Source: an uncultured Bacteroidales bacterium (lineage in GTDB: Bacteria > Bacteroidota > Bacteroidia > Bacteroidales > Bacteroidaceae). From it: 64,000 bases of DNA. The notes under the pieces were generated by a model that saw nothing but the letters and a program-made list of their open reading frames with translations, had not been told where the DNA came from and ran no database searches. The position numbers were made by a program, and so were the translations under genes. The stretch spans positions 1-64,000 of the forward strand of contig CACYHW010000009.1 of assembly GCA_902774335.1 (NCBI GenBank), written 5' to 3'. Positions 49,484-59,624 of this stretch are shown here, in pieces; the stretch's first letter is position 1; each line of letters opens with the position of its first letter.

Positions 49484-50977
49484 ATGAAAAATCCTTTTCT
49501 GAGAGTGTCGCTTTTGTTGCCGGCATTGCTGGTACATTCGCTTGGTTGGGGACAGATTATCGGCCCCAGGACACTAACTATGAAAGACGTGATGGAGTTG
49601 GCCCAGGAGCACTCCATATCGGCCATGAGTAACAGGAACACTTTTGTGGCTTCTTATTGGAGCTATCGTTCGTACAAGGCACAGTTGTTGCCTTCACTTA
49701 GCCTTAGTGCAGGTCTGGCGCAGTTTAACCGCTCGCTGGTGGCCCTGCAGGATTACAACACTGGCGCAATCAGCTATCGCGCCCAGTATAACATGAACAA
49801 TCAGGTGTCTCTGAACTTCCGTCAGAACATTCCGTGGACGGGCGGTACGGTGACACTTTACACGGATATGTCCCGGTTGGATCAGTACAGCCCCAAACGT
49901 GCCGTCACTTATGTGGCCCAGCCTATCAACCTGTCTTATTCACAGAGTATGTGGGGATTCAACCAGTTCAAGTGGGACAAGAAAACACAGCCGCAGCAGT
50001 ATGAGATAGCCAAGCGGCAGTACATAGAGAATATGGAGCAACTTAGCCAGAACACCATCAGGCTGTTTTGGAACTGTGTGACCGCCAAGGAGAATTATGA
50101 GCGTGCCCTCAAGAGCTTTGAGGAGGGCAAGCGCCTTTTTGTGGCCGGACAGACCCGTTTTGAGATGGGTACCATTACCCGTGACCAGCTTATGCAGATC
50201 GAGGTCCGTGTGCTGAACGATTCGCTCAGCCTTAGTTCCAGCCGCGTGAGCATGCGTACCAACATGAACAGCCTGTGCTCTTATATAGGCTATCAGGAGG
50301 ATACGGATCTGAACCTTATAATTGATTATGATATTCCGGATATTACTTTGGATTATAATGATGTGCTTGAGCGCGCCCTGCAGAACTCGTCGTTCCGCTT
50401 AAGGCAGGATGTGCAGAGCATACAGGCCGAGGAGAGTGTGGCACGCGCCAAGGCCAACCGCGGACTGTCGGCTCAGTTCAATGCCAGGTTCGGTATGTCG
50501 GGTTCGTCCAATGCGTTTAACGAGACTTTTGTGCAGCTTAAGGACCAGGAGGTGCTGGGCGTGCAGTTGAATATACCTATTCTGGACTGGGGGCAGGGAC
50601 GCGGACGCGTACGTATGGCCGAGGCTCAGGCCCTGACAACCCGTAACAGTATTGAGCAGAACATGATTGATTTCCGTCAGGATCTGTATACTCAGGTCAT
50701 GACGTTCAACGACCAGCGCAGCCAGTGTGAGATAGCCAAGCGTGCAGCCCAGCTGGCCGAGGAGAGTTACGACCTGGCACTGCGCAACTTTGGCAGCGGC
50801 AGCATGACCATGACACAGCTGGATCAGCTTAAGGACAAGCGTGACAGTGCCGTGAGCTCGTACCTGAGTAAGGTGGCCAATTTCTGGACATCCTACTACG
50901 GAATACGTAAGGCTACGCTTTATGACTATATTACAGGTACTGATATCAGTGCTGAGTTCGATAAAATGGTTAGATGA
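49484..50977 (+). CDS. TolC-family outer membrane efflux protein
   Basis: The 497-residue protein starts at the ATG 49484; a TTG six codons upstream is less likely. It has a signal peptide ending around GWGQ and two TolC-type repeats rich in coiled-coil helices, with ARAKANRGLSAQFNARFGMS and NFGSGSMTMTQLDQLKDKRD as late landmarks. It forms an outer-membrane channel in an RND efflux system with the lipoprotein adaptor and two permeases downstream. The export substrate is unknown. A heptamer repeat separates it from the adaptor gene. Confidence 0.9.
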   Translation: MKNPFLRVSLLLPALLVHSLGWGQIIGPRTLTMKDVMELAQEHSISAMSNRNTFVASYWSYRSYKAQLLPSLSLSAGLAQFNRSLVALQDYNTGAISYRAQYNMNNQVSLNFRQNIPWTGGTVTLYTDMSRLDQYSPKRAVTYVAQPINLSYSQSMWGFNQFKWDKKTQPQQYEIAKRQYIENMEQLSQNTIRLFWNCVTAKENYERALKSFEEGKRLFVAGQTRFEMGTITRDQLMQIEVRVLNDSLSLSSSRVSMRTNMNSLCSYIGYQEDTDLNLIIDYDIPDITLDYNDVLERALQNSSFRLRQDVQSIQAEESVARAKANRGLSAQFNARFGMSGSSNAFNETFVQLKDQEVLGVQLNIPILDWGQGRGRVRMAEAQALTTRNSIEQNMIDFRQDLYTQVMTFNDQRSQCEIAKRAAQLAEESYDLALRNFGSGSMTMTQLDQLKDKRDSAVSSYLSKVANFWTSYYGIRKATLYDYITGTDISAEFDKMVR

Positions 50978-50982
50978 GTTTA

Positions 50983-51014
50983 AATTGAGAATTGATAATT
51001 GAAAATTGAGAATT
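50983..51014 (+). repeat. Heptanucleotide tandem repeat (AATTGAN)4.5
   Basis: Four heptamers, AATTGAG, AATTGAT, AATTGAA, AATTGAG, then AATT, fill the gap between the TolC-like and adaptor genes and end two bases before the adaptor ATG (51017). The korA-korB copy (111-142) has one base difference and the same placement. Confidence 0.85.
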
Positions 51015-51016
51015 AT

Positions 51017-52099
51017 ATGAGACGTTTTAATACTATTTTGATGTTTGCTGTGGCTGCTGTCCTTATTTGCGGCTGCAAGGGTAAGAAAGACAAAGAGTCC
51101 GATGAGAACAAGACGGAGATGGCCCGTGGTAATTATAATGCCGAGAAAAATGTTGTAACCGTAGCTCCGCTGGAGCGTAAGGTATTCAATAAGCAGTTGG
51201 TGTGCAACGGTAAGCTGGAGGCGCAGAGCAAGGTGACCGTTCAGTTTGCCACACAGGGCACGGTTGCCGATATAAAGGTCCGTGACGGCCAGAAGGTGCA
51301 GAAGGGACAGATCCTGGCATCGCTTGACAAGGAGCAGCCCCAGCGTCAGCTGGAGCAGGCCCGTCTGGCTTATGACAAGGCCGAGATGAACCTGGCTGAC
51401 CGCCTGCTGGATTACGGATACACTCTTGCCGATACGGCAAGTATTCCTGCCGACCAGAAGCGTGTGATATATATCAATACCGGTTTCATTGATGCGCAGA
51501 TGTCACTTGCCAATGCCGAGCGCACATTCCGTCAGTGTGACCTGAAGGCTCCTTTCAGTGGTAAGGTGGCCAGCCTCAAGGCACGTGTCCATGAGCAGGG
51601 CGGACAGCTGTGCACCCTGATAGATGACAGCCGTTATCTGGTACGCTTTAATGTACTGGAGACCGAGTATAAGTTTGTAAAGGTGGGCCAGCAGGTGCTG
51701 GTGTCACCGTTTGTGGACAGCGACGTAGTTCTCAAGGGCTCAGTGCTGTCTATCAACCCCACTGTTGACCAGAACGGTCAGATTGCCGTTACCGCACAGG
51801 TGCCCGGATCGGACGCACTGATGGACGGTATGAACGTGCGCATCACCATCGAGAACAGCATACCCGATCAGCTGGTTGTTCCCAAGAGTGCAGTGGTTAT
51901 CCGCGACAATATGGAGGTGCTGTTCCGTTATGAGGACGGCCAGAGCGTCTGGACATATGTGAACGTGCTCATGTCCAACACCACACAGCATGTGGTGGAG
52001 GCTAACAAGGATCGCGGCGCCGAGCTCAACATCGGCGATCTGATTATTACCAGCGGTAATCTTAACCTGGGTGATGCAGCCCCTGTAACCTTGGAATGA
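51017..52099 (+). CDS. RND efflux periplasmic adaptor lipoprotein
   Basis: The 360-residue adaptor has a lipobox ICGC (C20) and the membrane-fusion-protein layout. The lipoyl half-motifs are VTVQFATQGTVADIKVRDGQ near residue 73 and LKAPFSGKVASLKARVHEQG near residue 175, flanking an alpha-helical hairpin. It bridges the TolC-like channel and RND permeases. The ATG at 51017, just after the heptamer repeat, is preferred over a TTG at 50999. The permease gene follows after 1 bp. Confidence 0.92.
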   Translation: MRRFNTILMFAVAAVLICGCKGKKDKESDENKTEMARGNYNAEKNVVTVAPLERKVFNKQLVCNGKLEAQSKVTVQFATQGTVADIKVRDGQKVQKGQILASLDKEQPQRQLEQARLAYDKAEMNLADRLLDYGYTLADTASIPADQKRVIYINTGFIDAQMSLANAERTFRQCDLKAPFSGKVASLKARVHEQGGQLCTLIDDSRYLVRFNVLETEYKFVKVGQQVLVSPFVDSDVVLKGSVLSINPTVDQNGQIAVTAQVPGSDALMDGMNVRITIENSIPDQLVVPKSAVVIRDNMEVLFRYEDGQSVWTYVNVLMSNTTQHVVEANKDRGAELNIGDLIITSGNLNLGDAAPVTLE

Positions 52100-52100
52100 T

Positions 52101-55100
52101 ATGTTCAAGGGATTGACCAACCGCCCCATAGCGGTGACCATGGTGCTTATAGCGGTCATGGTCCTGGGTATAGCAGCCATTCGCAAGCTGCCGGTATCGC
52201 TTGTGCCGGATATAAACATACCCCAGATAACGGTCCAGGTGACATCGCCTGAACGGAGTGCCCGTGAGCTCAATGATGTGCTTTTGTCGCCGTTGCGCTC
52301 ACAGCTGGTGCAGGTTCCCCATCTGCAGGATATCACCTGCACAGCCAAGGACGGCGGCGGACTCATCCAGATGACATTTGAGTACGGAGCCGATGCCGAT
52401 TATATCTTTATCGATGTGAACGAGCGTGTGGACCGCGCCACATCGGGCTGGCCTCAGAGCGAGGAACGCCCCATGATTGCACGTGCCAGCGCCACCGATA
52501 TACCAGCGTTCTTTATCAACGTATCGCTCAAGAAGGGCCAGAATACAAGCAGTCAGCGCTTCATGGAGATGAGCGACTTTACCCGTCAGGTGATTGTGCG
52601 CCGCTTGGAGCAGATCCCCGAGGTGGCAATGGTGGATATATCGGGACAGGTATTCCCGCAGTTGCTTGTCATCCCCGACATGGAGAAGCTGCGTGCAATC
52701 GGTGCCGATGAGAACCAGCTGAGCAACGCCATCCGCAGTGCTAACGTAAGTCTGGGTAGCCTGTCCATCCGTGACGGCGAGTACCGTTTTGACGTACGTT
52801 TTGAGTCAAGCGTGGTAACGCGTGAGGATGTTGAGAACGTATGGCTCAAGTTAGGAGGACGCACCTATCAGATCAAGGATCTGGCCCAGGTACGTGAGGA
52901 GCAGCAGCGTGTCAAGGGTATGGTCAGGAGCGACGGCAATCAGTGCGTGACACTGGCTGTCATCAAGCGTACCGATGCCCGCATGGCCTCACTGTGCGAC
53001 GGAATTCAGAAACTGATGGAAGCCTTTGAGCGTGACTATCCCGACCTGGAGTTCCAGGTTACACGTGACCAGACGGAGCTGCTGGATTACTCCATAAACA
53101 ACATGGTACGAAACCTTCTGTTCGGTGCCCTGTTTGCCTGTCTGATCATATTCTTCTTTATGCAGGATTTCCGCAGTCCTCTGCTGGTGGTTATCACCAT
53201 TCCCACGGCACTGATCCTGTCGTTCCTGTTCTTCTATGTGCTTAAGATATCCATCAACATCATATCCCTGTCGGGTCTGGTGCTTGGTTTGGGTATGATG
53301 GTGGATAACTCCATCATCACCATCGACAACATAACGCAGCGTTGGATCAAGGGTGAGCCGCTGCAGGATGCCTGCGTTTACGGAACCCAGGAGGTGTTCA
53401 CTCCTATGCTGAGCTCGGTGCTTACCACATGCGCCATATTCATACCGCTTATCTTTATGAGCGGAATAGCCGGTGCACTGTTCTACGACGAGGCTATGGC
53501 AGTTACCATAACGCTGTTGTCGGCCCTTATCGTGTCGGTGCTCATAATACCGGTGTTCTATTACAGGTTCTACCGTAAGCAGCCCTGCTTTACACCCAAC
53601 AAGTTCATAAGCAAGATCAGCGTGGGTAACATGACCGGCGGTTATGATGCCATACTCAGTTGGTTCTTCCGTCACCGTGGTGTCATGTGGAGCATATTCG
53701 GTGCTGCCATAGTGTTTATAGGATTGCTGTTTGTCAAGTTGGATAAGCAGAAACTACCGGAACTGTCGCACAGCGATACCCTGGTCAATATTGAGTGGAA
53801 CCAGCGTATCTCGGTGGAGGAGAACAACCGCCGCTGCGAGCAGATACTGGCGCAGTTCCCCGATCTGGTGGAGCAGTATACATGCATGGTTGGCGCACAG
53901 CAGTTCGCTCTGTCACACACCCGCGAGATAAGTCTGTCGGAGGCCATCATCTACATCAAGGCCGGCGGTACTCAGGAAATAGATCAGATAGAGTCCAAGG
54001 TAGGGGAGTATATCCACTCCAACTGGCCTGACGCCGTTCACAGCAGTCAGGCATCGGGCAACATATTCGATATGCTGTTCTCGGACCGCGAGGCTCCTCT
54101 GGTGGCACGACTCAAGCGCAGCGACGGCTCTACTCCGGAACCGGACCAGCTCTCAACCATCCTGGCATCAATACGTGCAGCACTGCCCGGAATCGAGGTG
54201 CAGCAGGCCGAGTGGAACGAGTACATAGAGCTCATTACCGATCCGGAGCGTCTGGCTCTGTATGATGTGAGCTTTGACATGATCCTGAATTACCTCAAGA
54301 ACTCCATGAATGCCAGCTCGGTGCTGCGTATCTCCAAGGGTGACATATCCATGCCGGTGGTTATAGGTGTGGGCACAAAGGAGGCTCGTGACCTTATCCA
54401 GGGCAGTTATATCGATACCCGCGGCGGTCGTGTGCCGCTTGAGATACTGCTCAAGGAGAGCCGTAACCGTGACCTCAAGTCAATATCATCGGGCGTGGAC
54501 GGTGAGTTCTATCCTCTGGTGTTTGACGTAAGGGGCAAGGAGGCACGCCGCGTCATGGAGGAGGTCAAGAAGGTGGTGCATCAGGATGAAAAGTTTGACG
54601 TGAGCTTTACCGGCACATACTTCAGCAACCGTGAGATGATCAAGGAACTGATAGGAGTGCTTATTATCTCCATACTGCTGCTGTTCTTTATTCTGGCAGC
54701 TCAGTTTGAGAGTCTGGTACAGCCGTTCATAATCCTGAGCGAACTTATTATCGACATATTCGCCGTATTGGGTATTCTCTGGATATTCGGCGAGTCACTG
54801 AACCTGATGTCCATGATAGGTATGGTGGTTATGTGCGGTATCGTTATCAATGACTCTATCCTGAAGGTGGATACCATAAACCGTCTGAGGGAGAACGGAA
54901 TGGGTCTGAAACATGCCATTCTGGAGGCCGGCAGCCGTCGTCTCAAGGCTATCGTTATGACCTCGCTCACCACTATCCTGGCTATTGCACCGTTCCTGGT
55001 GCGCGGTGACATGGGAAGCGACCTGCAGTATCCGCTGTCGCTGGCTCTCATAAGCGGTATGATAGCAGGTACCTTTGTGAGCGTATTCTTTGTACCGTTG

Positions 55101-55136
55101 GCCTATTATGTAATCTACAAGAAATCAGACCTATGA
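52101..55136 (+). CDS. RND efflux permease, first subunit
   Basis: The 1011-residue permease has the AcrB-type layout of 12 membrane helices with two large periplasmic loops. Landmarks are PVSLVPDINIPQITVQVTSP near residue 30, the TM4 region GLGMMVDNSIITIDNITQR near 395 (with a conserved Asp), and the TM10 region GIVINDSILKVDTINRLREN near 915. It pumps substrates using the proton gradient. It overlaps the second, different permease gene by 4 bp (ATGA), so a mixed trimer like MdtBC is possible. The substrate is unknown. Confidence 0.93.
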   Translation: MFKGLTNRPIAVTMVLIAVMVLGIAAIRKLPVSLVPDINIPQITVQVTSPERSARELNDVLLSPLRSQLVQVPHLQDITCTAKDGGGLIQMTFEYGADADYIFIDVNERVDRATSGWPQSEERPMIARASATDIPAFFINVSLKKGQNTSSQRFMEMSDFTRQVIVRRLEQIPEVAMVDISGQVFPQLLVIPDMEKLRAIGADENQLSNAIRSANVSLGSLSIRDGEYRFDVRFESSVVTREDVENVWLKLGGRTYQIKDLAQVREEQQRVKGMVRSDGNQCVTLAVIKRTDARMASLCDGIQKLMEAFERDYPDLEFQVTRDQTELLDYSINNMVRNLLFGALFACLIIFFFMQDFRSPLLVVITIPTALILSFLFFYVLKISINIISLSGLVLGLGMMVDNSIITIDNITQRWIKGEPLQDACVYGTQEVFTPMLSSVLTTCAIFIPLIFMSGIAGALFYDEAMAVTITLLSALIVSVLIIPVFYYRFYRKQPCFTPNKFISKISVGNMTGGYDAILSWFFRHRGVMWSIFGAAIVFIGLLFVKLDKQKLPELSHSDTLVNIEWNQRISVEENNRRCEQILAQFPDLVEQYTCMVGAQQFALSHTREISLSEAIIYIKAGGTQEIDQIESKVGEYIHSNWPDAVHSSQASGNIFDMLFSDREAPLVARLKRSDGSTPEPDQLSTILASIRAALPGIEVQQAEWNEYIELITDPERLALYDVSFDMILNYLKNSMNASSVLRISKGDISMPVVIGVGTKEARDLIQGSYIDTRGGRVPLEILLKESRNRDLKSISSGVDGEFYPLVFDVRGKEARRVMEEVKKVVHQDEKFDVSFTGTYFSNREMIKELIGVLIISILLLFFILAAQFESLVQPFIILSELIIDIFAVLGILWIFGESLNLMSMIGMVVMCGIVINDSILKVDTINRLRENGMGLKHAILEAGSRRLKAIVMTSLTTILAIAPFLVRGDMGSDLQYPLSLALISGMIAGTFVSVFFVPLAYYVIYKKSDL

Positions 55137-58100
55137 AAGACAATACACCGGAAGAGGTCAAGGGCGGACAGCCTGTGCAGCGCACGGCCAAGAGCCACTC
55201 CTTTTCCATAATACTGATAATGATTGTGCTCATGCTGGTGGGTGCGGCCTGCATCCCACTGCTGAATGTGCAGTATCAGCCGTTGCGCGAGAACCTGAGC
55301 CTGAGCATAGGCTTTAACGGTCATGGATCGGCCCGTGTCATTGAAAGTGAGGTGACATCGGTCATAGAGGGCGCGGTCAATACTGTGGCAGGCGTGAGCA
55401 GCGTGACCGCCTATTCGTATTACGGAGGCGGCAACATAAACTTGAGTTTCAAGAAGGGGACCGATATGGAGACCACGCGTTTTGACGTGGCAACCCGTCT
55501 GCGTCAGATACGTAACAAACTGCCCGAGGGTACATCGGCTCCTTGGGTGAGCGGTTCGTCGGGCGGCGGCGGACGCGGAAAGAAGCGACTGCTCTCCTAT
55601 ACCATAAACGCCGATATGCCCGCATCCGAGATTGTGCGCTATGCCCAGGATCATCTGGTCACGCCTATCTCAAGGATAGAGGGTGTGGACGGAGTGGAGA
55701 CATCGGGCGCAATGCCGTTCGAGTGGGTGGTGACTTTTGATCCCAACTCATTGCGTGCGGTGGGCCTGACCCCTGGGAGCCTGAACTCGGCTATGGGCCG
55801 ATACTTCCAGAACAGCATAGTGGGAACGGAGGTTCTTGACGACCGCCTGCTGCTGGTACGTCTCAAGACCCCGTATCTTAAGGGTGACCTGGAGCGTATC
55901 CCTCTGAGCAAGGTGGGCGACCGTCTGTACTACCTGGGTGACTTTGCCACTGTAACGTATCAGGAGCAGACTCCCGGTTCGTACAGCAGGATAAACGGCT
56001 TGAACACCATCAATATCACAGTTTACGGACAGGAGGATATCAACACCATCACGGTGACCGATGCCGCCAAGAAAAAGATGGAGGAGCTGAGCGAATCGTT
56101 CCCCGAGAACTACGCCCTCAGGCTCAACTATGATGCCTCCAAGAATCTGAGCAACGAGATCCGCAAGATATTCTTCCGTGCGGTCATGTCGCTTGCCATT
56201 CTGTTGCTGTTCGTGCTGGCGGTGAGCCGCAGTTTCCGTTACCTGCTGGTGATTGGACTGACTATCACCGTGAACCTGCTGAGTGCAGTGATATTCTACA
56301 AGCTGTTCGGAGTGGATATCGAGCTCTACTCAATGGCCGGAATAACGGTCTCGCTGGGTATAATAATCGATACGGCCATAGTGATAGCGGACCATTACAC
56401 GTACTATGGCAACCGCAAGGTGATGTTCTCCATAACAGGAGCCCTGCTTACCACTATAGCGGCGCTTATGCTCATATTCTTCCTGCCGGAGAACGCCCGG
56501 GCCAACCTGACTGACTTTATCTGGGTGATTGTAATAAACCTCACGCTCTCCATGATTGTGGCCTTCCTGTTTGTGCCGGCCCTGCTGGAGAAGATGCCTC
56601 TGAGCGGCAAGGGAGTGGTCAACAACACCATGAACCGCATGCGCCGTCTGGTGCGTATCTCATCAAAATATGAGCGTGTGGTAGTGTGGGGACGCAGTCA
56701 CAGGTGGATCTACATTGTAGTCTTGATCTTCCTGTTCGGAATACCCGTCTATCTGCTACCCCAGCAGGTACGTCACAAGGAGAGCTATAAGGGCGAAGAC
56801 AGGACCAAAGGCGGCCTGGTAGGGTTGTACAACAAGACTCTTGGCGGCCGATGGTACCAGCGTAACAAGGCCTGGTTCGAGTATCCGCTGGGAGGATCGC
56901 TCAACATCTTCCATAAGCATGCGCGCAACCGTATGTCTTTTGACAGGAATGAGGAGGAACGTGAGATTGTGCTCCGTGTGAATGCCAGTCTGGACGAGGG
57001 GCAGAACGTGCAGCAGCTCAATGAGATAGTAAAGGAGATGGAGAACTGGCTGCAGCAGTTTGACGAGATCAAGGAGTTCTACACAGACCTGTCGGGTACA
57101 TCGGGCAGCATTGAAATACATTTCAAGGATGAGGCCCAGAAAACCCGTTTCCCGTTCGAGCTCAAGCAGCGTCTGTGGGGTAAGGCAGTCCGTTACGGAG
57201 GTGCCGTGTGGAGTATTCCTGCGCTTGACGAGAACGACCAGTATCTTTCAAACAGCGTATACCGCACCAGCTGGTCCAACTCCATTTCCCTGTACGGTTA
57301 CAACTATGATCTTCTGTACAGATATGCCGAGGAGCTGATTGACTCGCTCAAGGTTAACCGTCGTGTGAACGGTCAGGCCGGTTTCAGCAGCGGCTACAAC
57401 TCGTATGTGACCAGTGAGTTCTATCTGGATTTTGACGAGGAGAAGATTGTTCGTGAGGGAACCAACCTGAACCGTTATTTCTCATTCCTGGGTGAGCAGC
57501 TTTACAACAGCAGCGGCAACAGGATCTATGACGGTCGCAAATATACTCCCATACGTCTGGTATCGTCCGAGAGGGACTACTATGACCTGTGGCATATTCG
57601 CAACGATATGGTGCAGATTGACAGCACCAGCACACGTCTGAACGACGTGGGCTCCATCACCAAGCGGCGTACCGGTCTGGACATCCAGCGTAACAACCAG
57701 GAGTATGTGATTTCGGTGGGATACGAGTTCATCGGCTCATGGGACCTGAAGAACCGCATGCAGACCGAGCTTGTCAAGAGGTTCAATGAGCGTCTGCCCA
57801 TGGGATTCCATGTGGGCGGATCGGGATACGGTTACGGCTGGAGTGCCGAGAAGCAGCGTACGGTGCTTATTTTCGTGGTTATCATGGTGATATTCATGAT
57901 ATGCTCCATCCTGTTCGAGTCGTTAAGATACCCGCTGGTGGTTGTGCTGCTTATTCCGGTAAGCTTTATCGGCATGTTCCTGGCATTCCCCATACTGGGT
58001 ATCGGCTTTGATCAGGGCGGATTTGCGGCTATGATCATGCTGTGCGGTATCACTGTGAATGCAGGCATCTACCTGACATCGGAGTACAACACCATTGCGG

Positions 58101-58345
58101 AGGCTACCGGAAAACGTGGTCTTAAGACATACATCAAGGCGTACAACCGTAAGATTGTACCCACCATGCTCACTATCCTGAGTACGGTGCTGGGTCTGAT
58201 CCCGTTCCTGTTTGACGGCCGCGACAGTCAGTTCTGGTTCAGTTTTGCCATAGGTGTGATGAGCGGCATGCTATTCTCCGTAATAGCCATAGTTCTGGTT
58301 ATGCCGGTGTTCTTCCCGCTCAAGGTGCGCAAAAAGCGTGATTGA
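55133..58345 (+). CDS. RND efflux permease, second subunit
   Basis: The 1070-residue permease also has the 12-helix RND layout but is only distantly related to the one upstream. It has VQYQPLRENLSLSIGFNGHG near residue 46 and the TM4 region SLGIIIDTAIVIADHYTYYG (Asp present) near 411. The TM10 position reads GITVNAGIYLTSEYNT, without the Asp or Asn-Asp pair seen at the same place in the first permease (GIVINDSIL). A Gly-rich insert (SGSSGGGGRGKKR) lies near 142. Two unlike permeases in one operon suggest a hetero-oligomeric pump, which is inference. It converges with the antiporter gene. Confidence 0.9.
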   Translation: MKDNTPEEVKGGQPVQRTAKSHSFSIILIMIVLMLVGAACIPLLNVQYQPLRENLSLSIGFNGHGSARVIESEVTSVIEGAVNTVAGVSSVTAYSYYGGGNINLSFKKGTDMETTRFDVATRLRQIRNKLPEGTSAPWVSGSSGGGGRGKKRLLSYTINADMPASEIVRYAQDHLVTPISRIEGVDGVETSGAMPFEWVVTFDPNSLRAVGLTPGSLNSAMGRYFQNSIVGTEVLDDRLLLVRLKTPYLKGDLERIPLSKVGDRLYYLGDFATVTYQEQTPGSYSRINGLNTINITVYGQEDINTITVTDAAKKKMEELSESFPENYALRLNYDASKNLSNEIRKIFFRAVMSLAILLLFVLAVSRSFRYLLVIGLTITVNLLSAVIFYKLFGVDIELYSMAGITVSLGIIIDTAIVIADHYTYYGNRKVMFSITGALLTTIAALMLIFFLPENARANLTDFIWVIVINLTLSMIVAFLFVPALLEKMPLSGKGVVNNTMNRMRRLVRISSKYERVVVWGRSHRWIYIVVLIFLFGIPVYLLPQQVRHKESYKGEDRTKGGLVGLYNKTLGGRWYQRNKAWFEYPLGGSLNIFHKHARNRMSFDRNEEEREIVLRVNASLDEGQNVQQLNEIVKEMENWLQQFDEIKEFYTDLSGTSGSIEIHFKDEAQKTRFPFELKQRLWGKAVRYGGAVWSIPALDENDQYLSNSVYRTSWSNSISLYGYNYDLLYRYAEELIDSLKVNRRVNGQAGFSSGYNSYVTSEFYLDFDEEKIVREGTNLNRYFSFLGEQLYNSSGNRIYDGRKYTPIRLVSSERDYYDLWHIRNDMVQIDSTSTRLNDVGSITKRRTGLDIQRNNQEYVISVGYEFIGSWDLKNRMQTELVKRFNERLPMGFHVGGSGYGYGWSAEKQRTVLIFVVIMVIFMICSILFESLRYPLVVVLLIPVSFIGMFLAFPILGIGFDQGGFAAMIMLCGITVNAGIYLTSEYNTIAEATGKRGLKTYIKAYNRKIVPTMLTILSTVLGLIPFLFDGRDSQFWFSFAIGVMSGMLFSVIAIVLVMPVFFPLKVRKKRD

Positions 58346-58346
58346 G

Positions 58347-59624
58347 CTACTTCCTCCTGAGTAGGATGGAGAGCACTACGCAGATGCCGGCTGCAAAGGG
58401 ATAATAGAGGTAGGGGATTATTTGGGTGGTGGCCAGACCGGTCAGTCCGGCTGCCATCAGGAGTTGGGCTCCGTAGGGGATAATTCCCTGCACAAAACAG
58501 CTGAATATATCCATCAGGCTGGCTGCACGGCGTTTGGGAATCTGGTATTTATCGGATATATCGTCCACGATGCTGCCCACCGTTATGATGGCTATGGTGT
58601 TGTTGGCTGTGCAGAAATTAGCCAGGCTGGTAATCAGTCCTATGCCCAATTCGGCCCCCTTGCGTCCGTGCACGTGGCGTACTATACCCTTCATGATGTA
58701 TTCCAATCCACCGTTGTAGCGTATTATGCCTAGCATTCCGCCAGCCAGCAGGGTTACAATTATCAGGTCGCCCATACCGGCTATTCCGTTGCCGATGGAG
58801 CCTAAAAAGGTGAACCAGTCAAGTGTGCCGGTGTCAAAGCCCACCACTGCGTTGAGCACTATACCCAGTAGGAGCACCAGTGTAACGTCCACTCCGCATA
58901 CGGCAAGCACAATGACCGATATGTAGGGGATCAGTTTGATCCATTCAACATCTTCAGTATGGGGCTCCACGCCTATGTTGAGGCCTTTGTAGATATATAT
59001 GCCGGTTACTACGAGTACGGCCGGCAGCACAGTCATGAAGTTGGCGCGGAACTTGTCCTTCATGGCACATCCCACGGCACGGGTGGCGGCTATTGTGGTA
59101 TCGGATATGAAAGACAGGTTATCGCCAAAGAATGATCCGCCTACAATCAGGGCTGCTATCATGGGCTGGCTCAACCCGGTCTGGGTGGCAATGCCGTTGG
59201 CAACAGGAATCAGGGCTACAATAGTGCCTACGCTGGTTCCTATGGCCAGTGATACAAAACATGCAGTCAGGAACAGTCCCGCCAGGAGAGCCTTGACCGG
59301 CACGATGCTGAGCGTAAAGTTCACCGTGGCCTCAATGGAGCCTATCTCCTTGGCCGATCCGGCGAACGCGCCTGCCAGCATGAATATCCATACCATGAGC
59401 ATGATATTCCAGTGTCCGGCGCTCTCGGAAAAGATGTTGATGCGCGTCATCAGATTCTCGCGTGTTATGGCTATGGCGTAGACCGATGCCAACATGAACG
59501 CGGCCGATACGGGAACCTTGTAGAAATCGCCCGCCAGCAGCGAAGAGACCAGATAGACAACCAGAAATACCAAAAGGGGGCTCAAAGCCAAGAGTCCCGG
59601 CATCTGTTTTTTTTGCTTGGCCAT
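58347..59624 (-). CDS. NhaC-family Na+/H+ antiporter
   Basis: The 425-residue integral membrane protein has about 11 hydrophobic segments and NhaC-type landmarks, SLAIGTSVGTIVALIPVANG near residue 126 and GGSFFGDNLSFISDTTIAAT near 160. NhaC-type proteins exchange sodium for protons or, in some relatives, carry organic acids. The substrate pair cannot be fixed by sequence alone. It directly follows the mannose-1-phosphate guanylyltransferase gene on the same strand with no gap, so they are probably co-transcribed, though their functions are unrelated. Confidence 0.88.
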   Translation of the reverse strand: MAKQKKQMPGLLALSPLLVFLVVYLVSSLLAGDFYKVPVSAAFMLASVYAIAITRENLMTRINIFSESAGHWNIMLMVWIFMLAGAFAGSAKEIGSIEATVNFTLSIVPVKALLAGLFLTACFVSLAIGTSVGTIVALIPVANGIATQTGLSQPMIAALIVGGSFFGDNLSFISDTTIAATRAVGCAMKDKFRANFMTVLPAVLVVTGIYIYKGLNIGVEPHTEDVEWIKLIPYISVIVLAVCGVDVTLVLLLGIVLNAVVGFDTGTLDWFTFLGSIGNGIAGMGDLIIVTLLAGGMLGIIRYNGGLEYIMKGIVRHVHGRKGAELGIGLITSLANFCTANNTIAIITVGSIVDDISDKYQIPKRRAASLMDIFSCFVQGIIPYGAQLLMAAGLTGLATTQIIPYLYYPFAAGICVVLSILLRRK

